Source: Rhodopirellula sp. (lineage in GTDB: Bacteria > Planctomycetota > Planctomycetia > Pirellulales > Thermoguttaceae). Taken from it: 64,000 nucleotides of DNA. A model generated the notes under the pieces. That model had not been told where the DNA came from. It saw nothing but the letters and a program-made list of their open reading frames with translations, and did not search any database. The translations under genes were made by a program, and so were the position numbers. The stretch covers positions 109,492 through 173,491 of the forward strand of contig JAAYEH010000035.1 in assembly GCA_012728855.1 (NCBI GenBank). Direction: 5' to 3'. Shown piece by piece: positions 43,717 through 53,900 of this stretch. Positions within the stretch are counted from its first letter, which is position 1. Every line of letters starts with the position of its first letter.

Positions 43717-45534
43717 ATGCGTCTGCGAGTCGCGTCAGGGGCAGTTTTAACGCTGTTCCTCGGTCTAGCGGCTCTGGGGCAGCCGCCCCAGGGCGAAAAG
43801 AACATCGCCCGCGACGGCAGCTTGGCTGAGAAATTCGACCAGGGCCGCAAATGGGCCGTCGTGATCGGCGTGAACCAGTATCTCGATCCACTCATCCCCA
43901 GCCTTCGGTTCTGCGTTGCCGATGCCCGACTCGTCTCCTGCACCCTGGCCGAACGATGCGGTTACGAGCCAGACCGTATCCTGCTGATCGTTGACGACCA
44001 GCAATCGGATCACCTCCGTCCATTCGGCATCAACCTCCGCAAGCAAATCTCCGGCTGGCTGAAAAACGCCGAGCCTCGCGATACCGTGCTGGTCTTCTTC
44101 TCCGGCCACGGTTTCCTCGATAACCAGGGGCAGGCCTTCCTGGCCCCCAAGGACTGCGAGAAGGAGAACCTGGGACTTACGGGTTTTCGCGTCGACGACC
44201 TGCGTGATTCGCTCCTGCAGTGCAAAGCGTCTCAGAAACTGTTGGTGCTGGATTGCTGTCATGCCGGCGCGCTGAAAGCAGGCGATAGCGCGGGGCCTTC
44301 TAGCGGAGAATTGGGGGCAGCCTTCCGAGACGCGGCTGGCTTGGTCACGCTGGCGAGCTGCCAGAAAACGGAGCAATCGCGGGAATGGCAGGAAAAGAAG
44401 CAAGGGCTGTTCACGCACTTTTTGGCACGAGGTCTGAAGGGCGAGGCAGACTACGATCGTAACGCCGTCGTGGACAGCGATGAGTTGTACCGCTTTACGC
44501 TGGACAAGGTGCGAACCACCGCCCAGCTTGAGATGAACGCACAGCAGACGCCGGTGCGGTTTATTCCGCCGGATGTGGTCGGCGTTTTTGCATTGGCCCG
44601 GATCTCGATAGCCTCGGAGCCGCCGCCAGCCCCTGCCCAGCCGATCGTAGCCGTCTTCACGGTTCGCGAGGAGGGTTCGGAAGGGAGACCGGTGGAAGAC
44701 GCGGAGGTTCAGATCTGGTACGCCGCGAAATCCGACGAACGTCCCGGGTTTGTTGCCAGCGGCCGAAGCGTTAGTGATGGGCGAGTGGAAATCCCCGTGA
44801 AGCTTTCGGTCGCTCAACAATCACAAGGCGCCTTCCTGGTGACGGCGAAACACCATGGCACGTCAAACACTTGGTCGCTGCCGGACTTCCCACGCTCGCG
44901 AAGCTACGATCTGGCTCTCTCCCGCAAACCGGCGGCGACGAACTCGTTCGGGTTAACCCGGGAAGAAGTGGCCCAAGGTTTCGTGAGCCTGTTCGATGGA
45001 AAAACGCTCAACGGGTGGCAGGGAGACGAACGGTTGTGGCGTGTGGAGGAAGGTATGATTATTGGTTCCACCGAGAGTATACACCTTTCGCAACACTCGT
45101 TCTTGAGCACGCAGAGGACGTACCAGGACTTCATTCTCAAGGTCAGATTCAAACTGGCGCGAGGGAATTCAGGTATTCAATTCAGGAGTCAACAAGCCGC
45201 GGACGGCGCAGTCACCGGCTATCAGGCGGAGATCGACTGCGGCGAATACCGGCATGTTGCAATCTGGCTTGAAGGTCAGAACAAAATCCTTTGCGAAACC
45301 GATCCACACGAAAGGGACAAGCGCTTCGTGCTTGACGAATGGAACGAGTATACGATCACCTGCAAAGGGCCGAGGATTACGCTGGATCTCAATGATTATC
45401 GGCTGGCGGACTATGTCGAGCGGAGTCGCCTTTACTCCCAGAACGGAGTTATCGCCCTGCAGTTGGTGCGTACCGACCTCGAACCAGGAATGCGGGTCTA
45501 CTTCAAAGATATCCGGATTAGAGCGTTGAATTAG
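43717..45534 (+). CDS. Secreted caspase-like peptidase fused to a DUF1080 domain
   Basis: A 605-residue protein with an export signal (MRLRVASGAVLTLFLGLAAL). The caspase fold (C14, about 45-285) has both catalytic residues: FFSGHG (His near 130) and DCCHAG (Cys near 181), plus the family opening WAVVIGVNQY. A linker and a beta domain resembling a peptidase-regulatory module (about 310-400) follow. The C-terminal DUF1080 domain (3-keto-disaccharide hydrolase-like/LamG fold, about 415-605) contains FVSLFDGKTLNGWQGDE and GNSGIQFRSQQ. GGGAGG precedes the ATG. Extracellular proteolysis plus a sugar-binding module is the likely reading. Confidence 0.9.
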   Translation: MRLRVASGAVLTLFLGLAALGQPPQGEKNIARDGSLAEKFDQGRKWAVVIGVNQYLDPLIPSLRFCVADARLVSCTLAERCGYEPDRILLIVDDQQSDHLRPFGINLRKQISGWLKNAEPRDTVLVFFSGHGFLDNQGQAFLAPKDCEKENLGLTGFRVDDLRDSLLQCKASQKLLVLDCCHAGALKAGDSAGPSSGELGAAFRDAAGLVTLASCQKTEQSREWQEKKQGLFTHFLARGLKGEADYDRNAVVDSDELYRFTLDKVRTTAQLEMNAQQTPVRFIPPDVVGVFALARISIASEPPPAPAQPIVAVFTVREEGSEGRPVEDAEVQIWYAAKSDERPGFVASGRSVSDGRVEIPVKLSVAQQSQGAFLVTAKHHGTSNTWSLPDFPRSRSYDLALSRKPAATNSFGLTREEVAQGFVSLFDGKTLNGWQGDERLWRVEEGMIIGSTESIHLSQHSFLSTQRTYQDFILKVRFKLARGNSGIQFRSQQAADGAVTGYQAEIDCGEYRHVAIWLEGQNKILCETDPHERDKRFVLDEWNEYTITCKGPRITLDLNDYRLADYVERSRLYSQNGVIALQLVRTDLEPGMRVYFKDIRIRALN

Positions 45535-45647
45535 GAAGCCGGTAAAGACCTACTATGAACAGTCAAGAGCGTCATGGCAAGATTTCCGTTTTTTTTTGGG
45601 AAGGAGTTTGTTGGGGGCCGGTAAAGGTATCAGGAACCTTTAATGCA

Positions 45648-45750
45648 AACGGCCAACGGAGACAGGCACCTCGCCAAGCCGCCGATTCAGCGTGTCCTGC
45701 GAATGCGAACGCTTGGCTCGGAGCCAGTCCCCGGTTGGTCAGGGCCTCTC
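45648..45750. repeat. PAL-1 copy with one decayed arm at the stop of a Gfo/Idh gene
   Basis: The right arm (GGAGCCAGTCCCCGG…GTCAGGGCCTCT) matches the copy at 41901-42002; the left arm (GGCCAACGGAGACAGGCACC) is diverged. The stop TGA of the Gfo/Idh gene (45749-45751) overlaps its end. Confidence 0.8.
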
Positions 45751-47035
45751 AAACCTCGGGTAGTTCGTAGCCCTTGCGGCGCGGTCGCGATCGCAGGGCG
45801 TTGGCTTCATCGTCCCCTACGAATTCCTCCGTGACGGGATCCCATTGTAGGCGGCGGCCCAACTCGCGGCAAATGTTGATCAAGTGACAGATCGTCGTGC
45901 TGCGGTGCCCGACGGTCGCCGGAGCGAGCGGCTGCTCGCGCGTTTTCATACAGTGGATCCAGTTGGCGATGTGTTCGCGCGAAACGCTGGCATACTCCGA
46001 TTTGTCGGCCGCCGGCGGGGCCTTTTCGATCAGCTCCGGCGGATTGCTCGCCAGGCGATTGCGGTTGATCTCGATCTTTCCCTTCTCGCCAAAGAAGATT
46101 CCGCCCATCCGAGGCCCTTTGTCCTCCGGCATGTCCAGTTTGAGAAGTGTTCCCGAGGCGTATCGCAGAGAAACCCTGCCGTTCGGTTCCGCCTCCTCCG
46201 GCCAGACTTCCACGGGAGTCGTATCATCCGTTCCCAGTGCTCGCTGAATCTGGTCGAAGGCGTGGACCCAGCCGGTCACCAGCCAGCCGCAAAAGGGGCG
46301 GAAGCGTGCCCATCGGCCGAGATTGGGGTGCAACTCCGGGCTGAAGGAAATCAATTCGGTCTGGTTGCACCACAAGTCCCAGTCCATTTCGGGAGGCGTC
46401 GGTTGCGCCGGCCACTGCGGAATCGCTCTAGGCCCGGGAAAGTTCGGGCATTTCACCGTGTGTACCTTGCCGATCGCGCCGCCGCGGATGAGATCGCTGC
46501 CGAAGTTGTTGATGGCGATCGATCGCTGTTGGGTTCCCACCTGAAAAACGGTCTTGTACTTCCGCTCCGCGCGGACCAGATACTGCCCCTCTTCGATCGT
46601 TAGTGTCAGCGGCTTTTCGGCGTAGACGTCGAGCCCGGCTTGCATGGCATGGATGCAGGCGAGGACGCGGGCGTGGGTGGTGGTTGCCACGAAGACGGCG
46701 TCGAGCTTCTCCTGCGAGAGCATGCGGCGGTAGTCCTGGTATTGCGAACACTTTTCGGCAACGATCGATGCGGGGAACTGCCGAGTCGTGGCGAGGTAGT
46801 CGACGATGGCGCGCCGATCGCAATCGGCCACGGCCACCAGCTTCAGGTCGGCCGGGCTCTCTTTGGTTAGATCCTTGGAGCGGTGGCCGGCGCCGATGAG
46901 GCCGGCGTAGATGCGATCGTTGGCGCCGGGCCGGCCCGGCGCCGCCAATACCGTGGAAGGGACAAAGCTGGGAATCGCCAACGCGGCGGCCGTGGTCTTG
47001 AGGAAGTCGCGTCGACTGGTCGTCCGGGTGCGCAT
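45749..47035 (-). CDS. Secreted Gfo/Idh/MocA family oxidoreductase with Tat leader
   Basis: A 428-residue protein with a clear twin-arginine signal (SRRDFLKTTAAALAIPSF). Rossmann motif AGLIGAGHRSKDL; family lysine in DVYAEKPLTLTIEEG (near 133); C-terminal domain with PFCGWLVTGWVHAFDQIQRAL and the planctomycete-type end (RSRPRRKGYELP). These enzymes are often multiplied in planctomycetes and act in the periplasm on sugars with pre-bound NADP. GGGGGA precedes the ATG. Divergent from nothing known; the fliM/proA pair lies upstream in the same direction, beyond a PAL-2 repeat. Confidence 0.9.
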   Translation of the reverse strand: MRTRTTSRRDFLKTTAAALAIPSFVPSTVLAAPGRPGANDRIYAGLIGAGHRSKDLTKESPADLKLVAVADCDRRAIVDYLATTRQFPASIVAEKCSQYQDYRRMLSQEKLDAVFVATTTHARVLACIHAMQAGLDVYAEKPLTLTIEEGQYLVRAERKYKTVFQVGTQQRSIAINNFGSDLIRGGAIGKVHTVKCPNFPGPRAIPQWPAQPTPPEMDWDLWCNQTELISFSPELHPNLGRWARFRPFCGWLVTGWVHAFDQIQRALGTDDTTPVEVWPEEAEPNGRVSLRYASGTLLKLDMPEDKGPRMGGIFFGEKGKIEINRNRLASNPPELIEKAPPAADKSEYASVSREHIANWIHCMKTREQPLAPATVGHRSTTICHLINICRELGRRLQWDPVTEEFVGDDEANALRSRPRRKGYELPEV

Positions 47036-47129
47036 CGTTATCCCCCTTTATGAAGTGCCGTTACGCTATCGTCGAACCTGATGATAGCAGCCGGGCTGCC
47101 GGGAATCGAGCATTTGTCGGTCAAGAGCG

Positions 47130-47232
47130 CCAAAGGGGTCGGGAGTCTTTTTCCGTTTCAGCCGCTGACCGGGCCAAGCGGGCCGAGCGGCGCGAGACCG
47201 AAACGGAAAAAGACTGCCGACCCCCTCTTGGT
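47130..47232. repeat. PAL-2 palindrome just after fliM
   Basis: Arms GGGGTCGGGAGTCTTTTTCC and its near complement (one change, GGCAGTC). It begins about 4 bases past the fliM stop codon (47236-47238). Confidence 0.88.
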
Positions 47233-47235
47233 TGG

Positions 47236-48267
47236 CTAGTCTCCGATCGCGTCGGCCGGGTTGGCGATAATGTCGACGATGCGGACGGCCTTGTGATTCT
47301 TGAACGCGCCGGGGCCGGCGCGAAACTTGGGAACGCCTTCCACGGAGACCAACAGCGGACTCTGGACGTCTTTGTTCGTCGTGATGATGTCGCCGACCCG
47401 CAGGCCGAGCAATTCGCCGGTGGTGATCTTGGTCGACGCCAGCCGCACCTGGATCGCCACGAGCGAACCGCGCAGCGCCTGGTGGATCGATTCCATCGTC
47501 TCCGGTGTCGCCGCCTTGCGGCCGTAGGTGACCCAACTGTTCGCGGAGAGCTTGCCGCCGATCCGCTCGATGGCGTTGTAGGGGATGCAGAGATTCATCA
47601 TCCCGCGGATGTCTCCCAGCGTCAGTTCGAAACTGATCAGCACCACGACTTCGTTGGGCGGCACGATCTGGGCCAACTGCGGATTGCTCTCCACACGGAC
47701 CACCTCCAAGGTCAAGTCGAGCACGTTCTCCCAGGCGTGGTGCAGTTCGTTGAGAAAGAGGCCGGTGAGGCGGGAGACCAGACGCAGTTCGATTTCCGTC
47801 AGCGGTCGTCGGGCAAGCGGCCCGCCTTCGCGTCCACCGCCCAGCAGCCGGTCGATGATCGGATAAAGGATCGACGGGTTGATGTCGAGGATGAGGTTGC
47901 CTTCCAGCGGTTCGGCACGTAAAAGATTGAAGCAGGTGGGGTTCTCCAGGCTGAAGACGAATTCGCTGTAGGTGAGCTGATCGACGCTGGTGAGCTTGAC
48001 CTCGACCATGCTGCGGAGCATCGCCGACAAACCGGCGGCGAAATTCCGCCCGAACCCCTCGTGCAGCGTCTGCAAGGCCCGCATCTGCTCCTTGCCGACG
48101 CGTTCGGGACGCTTGAAATCGTAAGGCGTGATCTTGTCTCGCGATTTCGGCGTTGCGCCGGCTTGGGGCAGATCCTGGACGGGCGGCGCGGGGGCGGAGC
48201 CGCCGCTGGACATCGTGCTGAGAAGGCTTTCCACTTCCGCCTGGCTGAGGACATCTCCGCTCATCAT
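47236..48267 (-). CDS. fliM: Flagellar motor switch protein FliM
   Basis: A 343-residue cytoplasmic C-ring protein that binds phospho-CheY and sets rotation direction. It has the N-terminal EVESLLSTM-type CheY-binding peptide (near residues 8-20), the middle CheC-like domain (GFGRNFAAGLSAMLRSMVEV; LILDINPSILYPIIDRLLGG; GLFLNELHHAWENV) and the C-terminal SpoA domain (QVRLASTKITTGELLGLRVGDII). No other flagellar gene is in the window. It starts 2 bases after the proA stop with GGGAG as ribosome-binding site, so the two are co-transcribed. Confidence 0.95.
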   Translation of the reverse strand: MMSGDVLSQAEVESLLSTMSSGGSAPAPPVQDLPQAGATPKSRDKITPYDFKRPERVGKEQMRALQTLHEGFGRNFAAGLSAMLRSMVEVKLTSVDQLTYSEFVFSLENPTCFNLLRAEPLEGNLILDINPSILYPIIDRLLGGGREGGPLARRPLTEIELRLVSRLTGLFLNELHHAWENVLDLTLEVVRVESNPQLAQIVPPNEVVVLISFELTLGDIRGMMNLCIPYNAIERIGGKLSANSWVTYGRKAATPETMESIHQALRGSLVAIQVRLASTKITTGELLGLRVGDIITTNKDVQSPLLVSVEGVPKFRAGPGAFKNHKAVRIVDIIANPADAIGD

Positions 48268-48269
48268 CC

Positions 48270-49553
48270 TTACTCCCGGATCTGACCTTTGCCGAAGACA
48301 ACATACTTGTAGCTGGTCAACTCATTGATCCCGCACGGTCCGCGCGCGTGAAACTTGTCGGTGCTGATGCCGATCTCACCTCCCAAGCCGAACTGCCCGC
48401 CGTCGTTGAACCGCGTGCTGGCATTGACCATGACCGCGGCACTGTCGATGCGGGCGGTGAACTCGCGGGCGGCGTCGATATCTCGCGTGACGATGGCTTC
48501 GGTGTGCTGGGAACTGCAGCGATTGATGTGCTCGATGGCCTCGTCGAGCGAGCCGACGACCTTTACGGAAATGATCGGTCCGAGATATTCCTCGCGATAG
48601 TCTTCTTCCGTAGCGGGCTTGGCCTGGGGCACCCACTCTTGCGTTTGCCGGTCGCCGCGGATTTCGATGCCCCGGTCTAGAAGCGCGGCGGCGACGCGGG
48701 GCAGAAGGGCCGGGGCCGCCGCCGCATGAACCACGAGCGACTCCGCCGCATTGCACACCCCCATCCGTTGGCACTTGGAGTTGACGACCAATCGCTCGGC
48801 CAGCTCCGGATCGGCCGACTGGTCGAGATAGACGTGGCAGTTGCCGGCGTAATGCTTGATGACCGGCATTTTGGCCTCCGCGCTCACGCGCCGGATCAGC
48901 CCCTCGCCGCCGCGAGGAATCGCCACGTTGATATACTCGGGCAGGTTGAGGAAATGTCCGACGGCCTCTCGATCGGCCGTTGCGATGAGTTGAACGGCGC
49001 CAGCTGGCAGACCCGCATCGACCGCCGCCTCGGCCAGGATCTCGGTAATCGCGGCGTTGGAATGCGCCGCCTCCTTGCCGCCACGAAGGATCACCGCGTT
49101 GCCGCTCTTTACGCACAGCGCCGCGGCGTCGGCAGTCACATTGGGACGCGACTCGTAGATAAAGAAGATCACACCCAGCGGAACCCGAACCTTGAGCACC
49201 TCCAGCCCGTTGGGACGCACCGAGGACCACATCACCTCGCCAATCGGGTCGGGCAGGGTCGCCACCTCCTCCAAGCCCTCCGCCATCGAAGCGATGCGAT
49301 CCGGCGTCAGCCTCAGTCGATCGACTTGGGCGTCGGTTAACCCATATCCGGGGGCCTCCCGCAGATCCAGCCGGTTGGCCTCGGAAATCGCAATGGACCT
49401 TTCCCCCATTAGCTGGGAACTACGGCGTAGCCAATGTTGCTTTTGTGCTCCGGATGCCTGCGTTAACTCCGCCGCTGCTCGTTTCGCCGTCCGGGCGACC
49501 GAGAGGCAGTAGTCGCGCAGATCGCCTATGCCGTGGATGTCCTTGGAGGCCAT
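48270..49553 (-). CDS. proA: Glutamate-5-semialdehyde dehydrogenase
   Basis: A 427-residue NADPH-dependent enzyme of proline synthesis, reducing glutamyl 5-phosphate to the semialdehyde. The family marks are IFFIYESRPNVTADAAALC (near 110), NAVILRGGKEA, IPRGGEGLI and the catalytic Cys region SKCQRMGVCNAAESL (near 250), then GLGGEIGISTDK and the C-terminal FHARGPCGINELTSYKYV. The ATG at 49553 is preferred; a longer frame to 49793 crosses the neighbouring promoter region. proB is not adjacent. It is the first gene of a pair with fliM, an unusual combination. Confidence 0.95.
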   Translation of the reverse strand: MASKDIHGIGDLRDYCLSVARTAKRAAAELTQASGAQKQHWLRRSSQLMGERSIAISEANRLDLREAPGYGLTDAQVDRLRLTPDRIASMAEGLEEVATLPDPIGEVMWSSVRPNGLEVLKVRVPLGVIFFIYESRPNVTADAAALCVKSGNAVILRGGKEAAHSNAAITEILAEAAVDAGLPAGAVQLIATADREAVGHFLNLPEYINVAIPRGGEGLIRRVSAEAKMPVIKHYAGNCHVYLDQSADPELAERLVVNSKCQRMGVCNAAESLVVHAAAAPALLPRVAAALLDRGIEIRGDRQTQEWVPQAKPATEEDYREEYLGPIISVKVVGSLDEAIEHINRCSSQHTEAIVTRDIDAAREFTARIDSAAVMVNASTRFNDGGQFGLGGEIGISTDKFHARGPCGINELTSYKYVVFGKGQIRE

Positions 49554-49846
49554 TCGATTAAGCCTTTTTGTATCAAGTAGTTGCGCCACCAGAGTCATGC
49601 GTGGGCGGCACTCCTTGCCAGCGTTCAAGGAAGTATCCCTCAGAGCGATCCCCGAGTCAACGGAGATCGACGTCGCCCCATGCCCCGTTCGCCCCCCCAC
49701 CACGGCCTTCGCCTCTATGTTCCTAAGTGGGTTGTGGTAAAGTGACTCCAAACCCACAATGGCTTGATGGGCAATATCAGGGTGGTTGTCCAACCGTGAG
49801 CGGTAGATGGGGTTTGCATTTCTCCGCAGCAGCGAGGATCGGGAGT

Positions 49847-50077
49847 ATGGCGATGGAATCGATTGCTGACGACGATTTCGGGGAATTCGACGAGGACGAT
49901 TTCGACGACGATTTCGATGACGATTTCGAAGAGGAGTACGACGAGGATCTCGACGAGGAGTTGCTCGAGGAAGACGACCACGCAGTGGAAGGTGGCGACG
50001 ACTCGGAAGACCTCGATGACGACTCCGAGGATGTTGATAGCGACGAGGACGATGAATTCGAGGCCGAGGATTTCTGA
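49847..50077 (+). CDS. Small, extremely acidic protein
   Basis: A 76-residue polypeptide made almost only of Asp, Glu and a few hydrophobic residues (DDDFGEFDEDDFDDDF, EEEYDEDLDEELLEED). Its charge is far below neutral, and it is predicted to be disordered. Similar short acidic proteins occur widely in planctomycetes; the function is not known to me. It may bind basic proteins, ribosomal factors or metals. The second ATG at 49853 is an alternative start. It ends 15 bases before the purine nucleoside phosphorylase gene, so the two probably share a transcript. Confidence 0.7.
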   Translation: MAMESIADDDFGEFDEDDFDDDFDDDFEEEYDEDLDEELLEEDDHAVEGGDDSEDLDDDSEDVDSDEDDEFEAEDF

Positions 50078-50092
50078 AAGGCGTCCCTATCC

Positions 50093-50923
50093 ATGCATGA
50101 GCTTGCAGCGCAAATCGACGAAGCGGCCGGCGTGATCCGGAAACAATGGGCCGATCGGCCGCGGGTCGGGATTATTCTGGGCACCGGCCTTGGCGGCCTG
50201 GCCGAACAGATCCGGGTTGGCGCGACCTTCGACTACGAGACGATCCCCTACTTTCCTCGTTCGACCGCGATCGGCCATACCGGCCAGCTCGTCTGCGGCA
50301 CGTTGGAAGGCACCACCGTCGTGGCGATGGAAGGCCGTTTCCATGCCTACGAAGGCTGGACGCACCGGCAGATCACTTTTCCGGTCCGTGTGATGAAGGC
50401 ATTGGGGGCCGAGTTGCTGATCGTTTCCAACGCCTGCGGCGGCATGAATCCGCAATACGGCCGCGGCGATATCGTGGTGATCGAGGACCACATCAACTTG
50501 ATGCTCGGCAACCCCCTTGTCGGCGTCAACGACGATCGTCTCGGGCCGCGTTTCCCCGACATGTCGGCCCCCTACGACCGGACATTGATCGATCGGGCCC
50601 TGGCGATCGCCCGCCGCGAAAACTTCGTCGCCCACAAAGGCGTCTACGTAGCCGTCACGGGGCCGAACCTCGAGACGCGCGCCGAATACCGCTTCCTGCG
50701 GACGATCGGCGCCGACGTGGTTGGAATGTCGACCGTGCCGGAGGTCTTGGTGGCCGTCCACTCCGGCATGAGAGCCCTGGGCCTTTCGATCGTGACCGAC
50801 CTATGTCTGCCCGACGCGCTGGAACCCGCCGACATCGAGAAGATTATCGCCGTGGCCGCCGAGGCCGAGCCCAAGCTCCGGAAGATCGTTCTGGGGATTC
50901 TCGCCGCCGAAGCCGCCGCGTAA
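50093..50923 (+). CDS. Purine nucleoside phosphorylase
   Basis: A 276-residue trimeric-type phosphorylase that splits guanosine or inosine (and deoxy forms) with phosphate into base and ribose 1-phosphate, for purine salvage. Motifs: GIILGTGLGGLAEQI (phosphate loop), TAIGHTGQLVCG, VSNACGGMNPQYGRGDIV and AVTGPNLETRAEYRFLR with VVGMSTVPEVLVA. GAAAGG precedes the ATG. It sits between the acidic protein gene and ileS, all in one direction; spacing to ileS is 53 bases. Confidence 0.94.
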   Translation: MHELAAQIDEAAGVIRKQWADRPRVGIILGTGLGGLAEQIRVGATFDYETIPYFPRSTAIGHTGQLVCGTLEGTTVVAMEGRFHAYEGWTHRQITFPVRVMKALGAELLIVSNACGGMNPQYGRGDIVVIEDHINLMLGNPLVGVNDDRLGPRFPDMSAPYDRTLIDRALAIARRENFVAHKGVYVAVTGPNLETRAEYRFLRTIGADVVGMSTVPEVLVAVHSGMRALGLSIVTDLCLPDALEPADIEKIIAVAAEAEPKLRKIVLGILAAEAAA

Positions 50924-50976
50924 CCATGGTCGTGGATTGAAATTCCCCTTCGCTTACCTGGATCGAGCCGAGTGCC

Positions 50977-53900
50977 ATGTTTCGGTCTGCCGAGAGTTCC
51001 GTCGCCTTTCCCGCCCTGGAGGAGAATATCGTTCGCTTCTGGCAGGAGCGGAAGATCTACGAGAAATCCCTGGCTGCGCGAGCCGGCGCCGAGTCGTTCG
51101 TGTTCTACGAAGGTCCGCCGACGGCGAACGGTCTGCCGCATCCGGGGCACTGCCTGACCCGCGCCATCAAAGATCTGTTTCCCCGATATCGGACAATGCG
51201 GGGATACCGCTGCGACCGAAAAGGCGGTTGGGACACGCATGGCCTGCCGGTCGAAGTGGAAGTCAGCAAGGAACTGGGGATCCACTCCAAGGAGGAGATC
51301 GAGGCTTACGGCGTCGAGCCGTTCATCCACCGTTGCGTGGAGAGTGTCTTTCGCTACACGAAACAGTGGGAGCAGCTCACCGAGCGGCTCGGGTTCTGGA
51401 TCCACCTCGATGAAGCGTATGTCACCTATCACCAAAGCTACGTGGAGAGTGTCTGGTGGGCGCTGAAGAACCTCTTTGATCGCGGACTGCTTTACCAGGG
51501 CCACAAGATCGTCTGGTGGTGGGCCCAGGGGGGAACTGCCTTGTCTTCCGGCGAGGTCGGGCAGGGTTATCGCGAGGTCGCGGATCCGAGCGTCTACGTC
51601 CGATTTCCGCTCTTGGACGAGTCCGATACCGATCTGCTCGTCTGGACGACCACGCCCTGGACCCTGCCGAGCAATCAGTTCGCCGCGGTCAAGCCGGATC
51701 TGGAGTACTCGATCGTCGAACTGGAGGATGAGCTGCGGAAGGTGATCGTCGCCTCGGCGCTGGTCGAGACCATCGCCGGCAAGGCGGGCAAGCCGTTCGA
51801 GGTTTGCGCCACCCTCGCCGGCCGCGACCTGATCGGATGCCGTTACCTGCCGCCGATGGACGACTATTATCGTTTCGACGGAGACAGGCAGGGATCTCTG
51901 AAAGAGGGCGGCCGGCAGCACATTGCCTGGCGGGTCGTGGCGGCCGATTTCGTGACGATCGACACCGGTACGGGCGTGGTCCACCAGGCGCCGGCGTTCG
52001 GCGAGGTCGACTTCGATGTGTTGCTCTCGGAACAGGCCCGCTTTGTGGACGGAGAGGGACCGCCGTTGATTTGTTCGGTCGCTCCCGACGGAACCTTCAC
52101 TGCCGAGGCCCCGGACTACGAGGGCCGCTGGGTGAAAGACGCCGACCGCGACATCGCCCGCCGCTTGAAAGCCGAAGGCAAATTGTTCCACCAGGAGCAA
52201 TATCTGCACGACTATCCCTTCTGCTGGCGAGCCGAAGAAGACCCGTTGATCCAGTATCCTCGCAAGAGTTGGTTCATCCGCACCACGCAATTCCGCGACC
52301 GCATGCTCGCCAACAACGGACGTATCCATTGGCTCCCCGAACATATCCAGGACGGCCGATTCGGAAACTTCCTCGAGACCAACGTCGATTGGGCCCTCTC
52401 GCGCGAGCGCTTTTGGGGAACGCCCCTGCCGATTTGGATCTGTGAAGAGACCGGTTACGCGGAGGCGATCGCCGACTACGACGAGCTGCTTGCGAAACCG
52501 GGCGTTGCCGGAACCGAGGTATGGAAGAAGGCGAAGGCGGCCAGGCCGGATCTCCCGGAGGATCTCAAGGTCCACAAGCCGTACATCGACGCGGTGAGCT
52601 ACGATTCACCCAAGGCGGCCGGCAAGCGGATGCGGCGCGTGTCGGAGGTCATCGATTGCTGGTTCGACTCCGGCGCGATGCCTTTCGCCCAGTGGGGCTA
52701 TCCCAAGCTGCCGGGATCGGACCGGCGGCTGGCCGAACAGTTTCCGGCCGACTTCATCAGCGAGGCGATCGACCAGACACGCGGCTGGTTTTACAGCCTC
52801 CTGGCGATCAGCACCCTGTTGTTCGGCGAAGAGGGTGACCGGCCGGGAGCGGGCTGCTCGACCGGCTTTCTCGACGGCCAACGGCCCGATGTCGAGTTTC
52901 CGCATCCCTACCGCAACTGCGTCGTCCTCGGGCTGATGCTCGGCGAAGACGGCCAGAAGATGTCGAAATCGAAGCGGAACTATCGCGAGCCGCAACAGAT
53001 CTTCGACCGTTACGGAGCCGACGCGCTGCGGTGGTACTTCTTCGCCAACCAGCCTCCCTGGACCTCGATTCGATACAACGAGCAGGCGATCAAGGAGAGC
53101 GTTCCGGAGTTTCTCTTGCGGCTGTGGAATGTCTACAGCTTTTTCGTCATCTACGCGAACATCGACGGTTTCGACCCCGCCGCTTCGATCGCCGGCGACC
53201 CCCGAGGGTTGACCGCCGACGTGCTTTCCGCCGGGGAAGGATACCGCCCGATCGACCAACGCAACGAGCTGGACCGCTGGATCCTCAGCGAGTTGAACCG
53301 CACCACGGCGTCGGTCATCGCGGCGATGGACGGCTACGATAATTTTGCCGCCTGCACCCTGCTCAATGCCTTTGTCGACGGCTTGAGCAACTGGTACGTT
53401 CGCCGCAGCCGCGACCGCTTCTGGAGCGGGGAGAAAACGGCCGACAAACTGGATGCCTACTGGACGCTCTACGAATGTCTCTTGTCGACGGCCAAGCTGA
53501 TTGCACCGTTTGTGCCGTTTCTCTCCGAGGCGGTCTGGCAGAACCTGGCCGTGGCAGCGTTTGCGGACCGGCCGGCCGGCGCGACCGAAAGCGTCCACCT
53601 CTGCGACTATCCCGTGCCGCAATCCGACGCCGTCGATGAGCAGCTTTCCGACCGCATGGCCCTAGTGCGGGAGATCGTGTCGCTGGGCCACAGCGCGCGG
53701 ATGGGGGCTAAACTCAAGGTCCGCCAGCCCCTCTCTCGCGTCGAGGTGGTTCTGGCTGATACGAGTTGCCGGCCGTGGCTGGAGGAGCACGCGGCCTTGA
53801 TCGCCGGCGAACTGAACGTCAAGCAGGTCGAGTATGCCCAAAAGGCCGACCAGTACGTGAGCTATACGGTGCTGCCCGACCTGAAGCGGCTCGGTCCCCG

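Noticed and set aside
49553..49793. Longer N-terminus for ProA
   Set aside because: The extra 80 codons do not match the family and run across the neighbouring gene's upstream region.
50644..52575. Reverse-strand frame of 643 codons
   Set aside because: Antisense to ileS; no recognisable domain.
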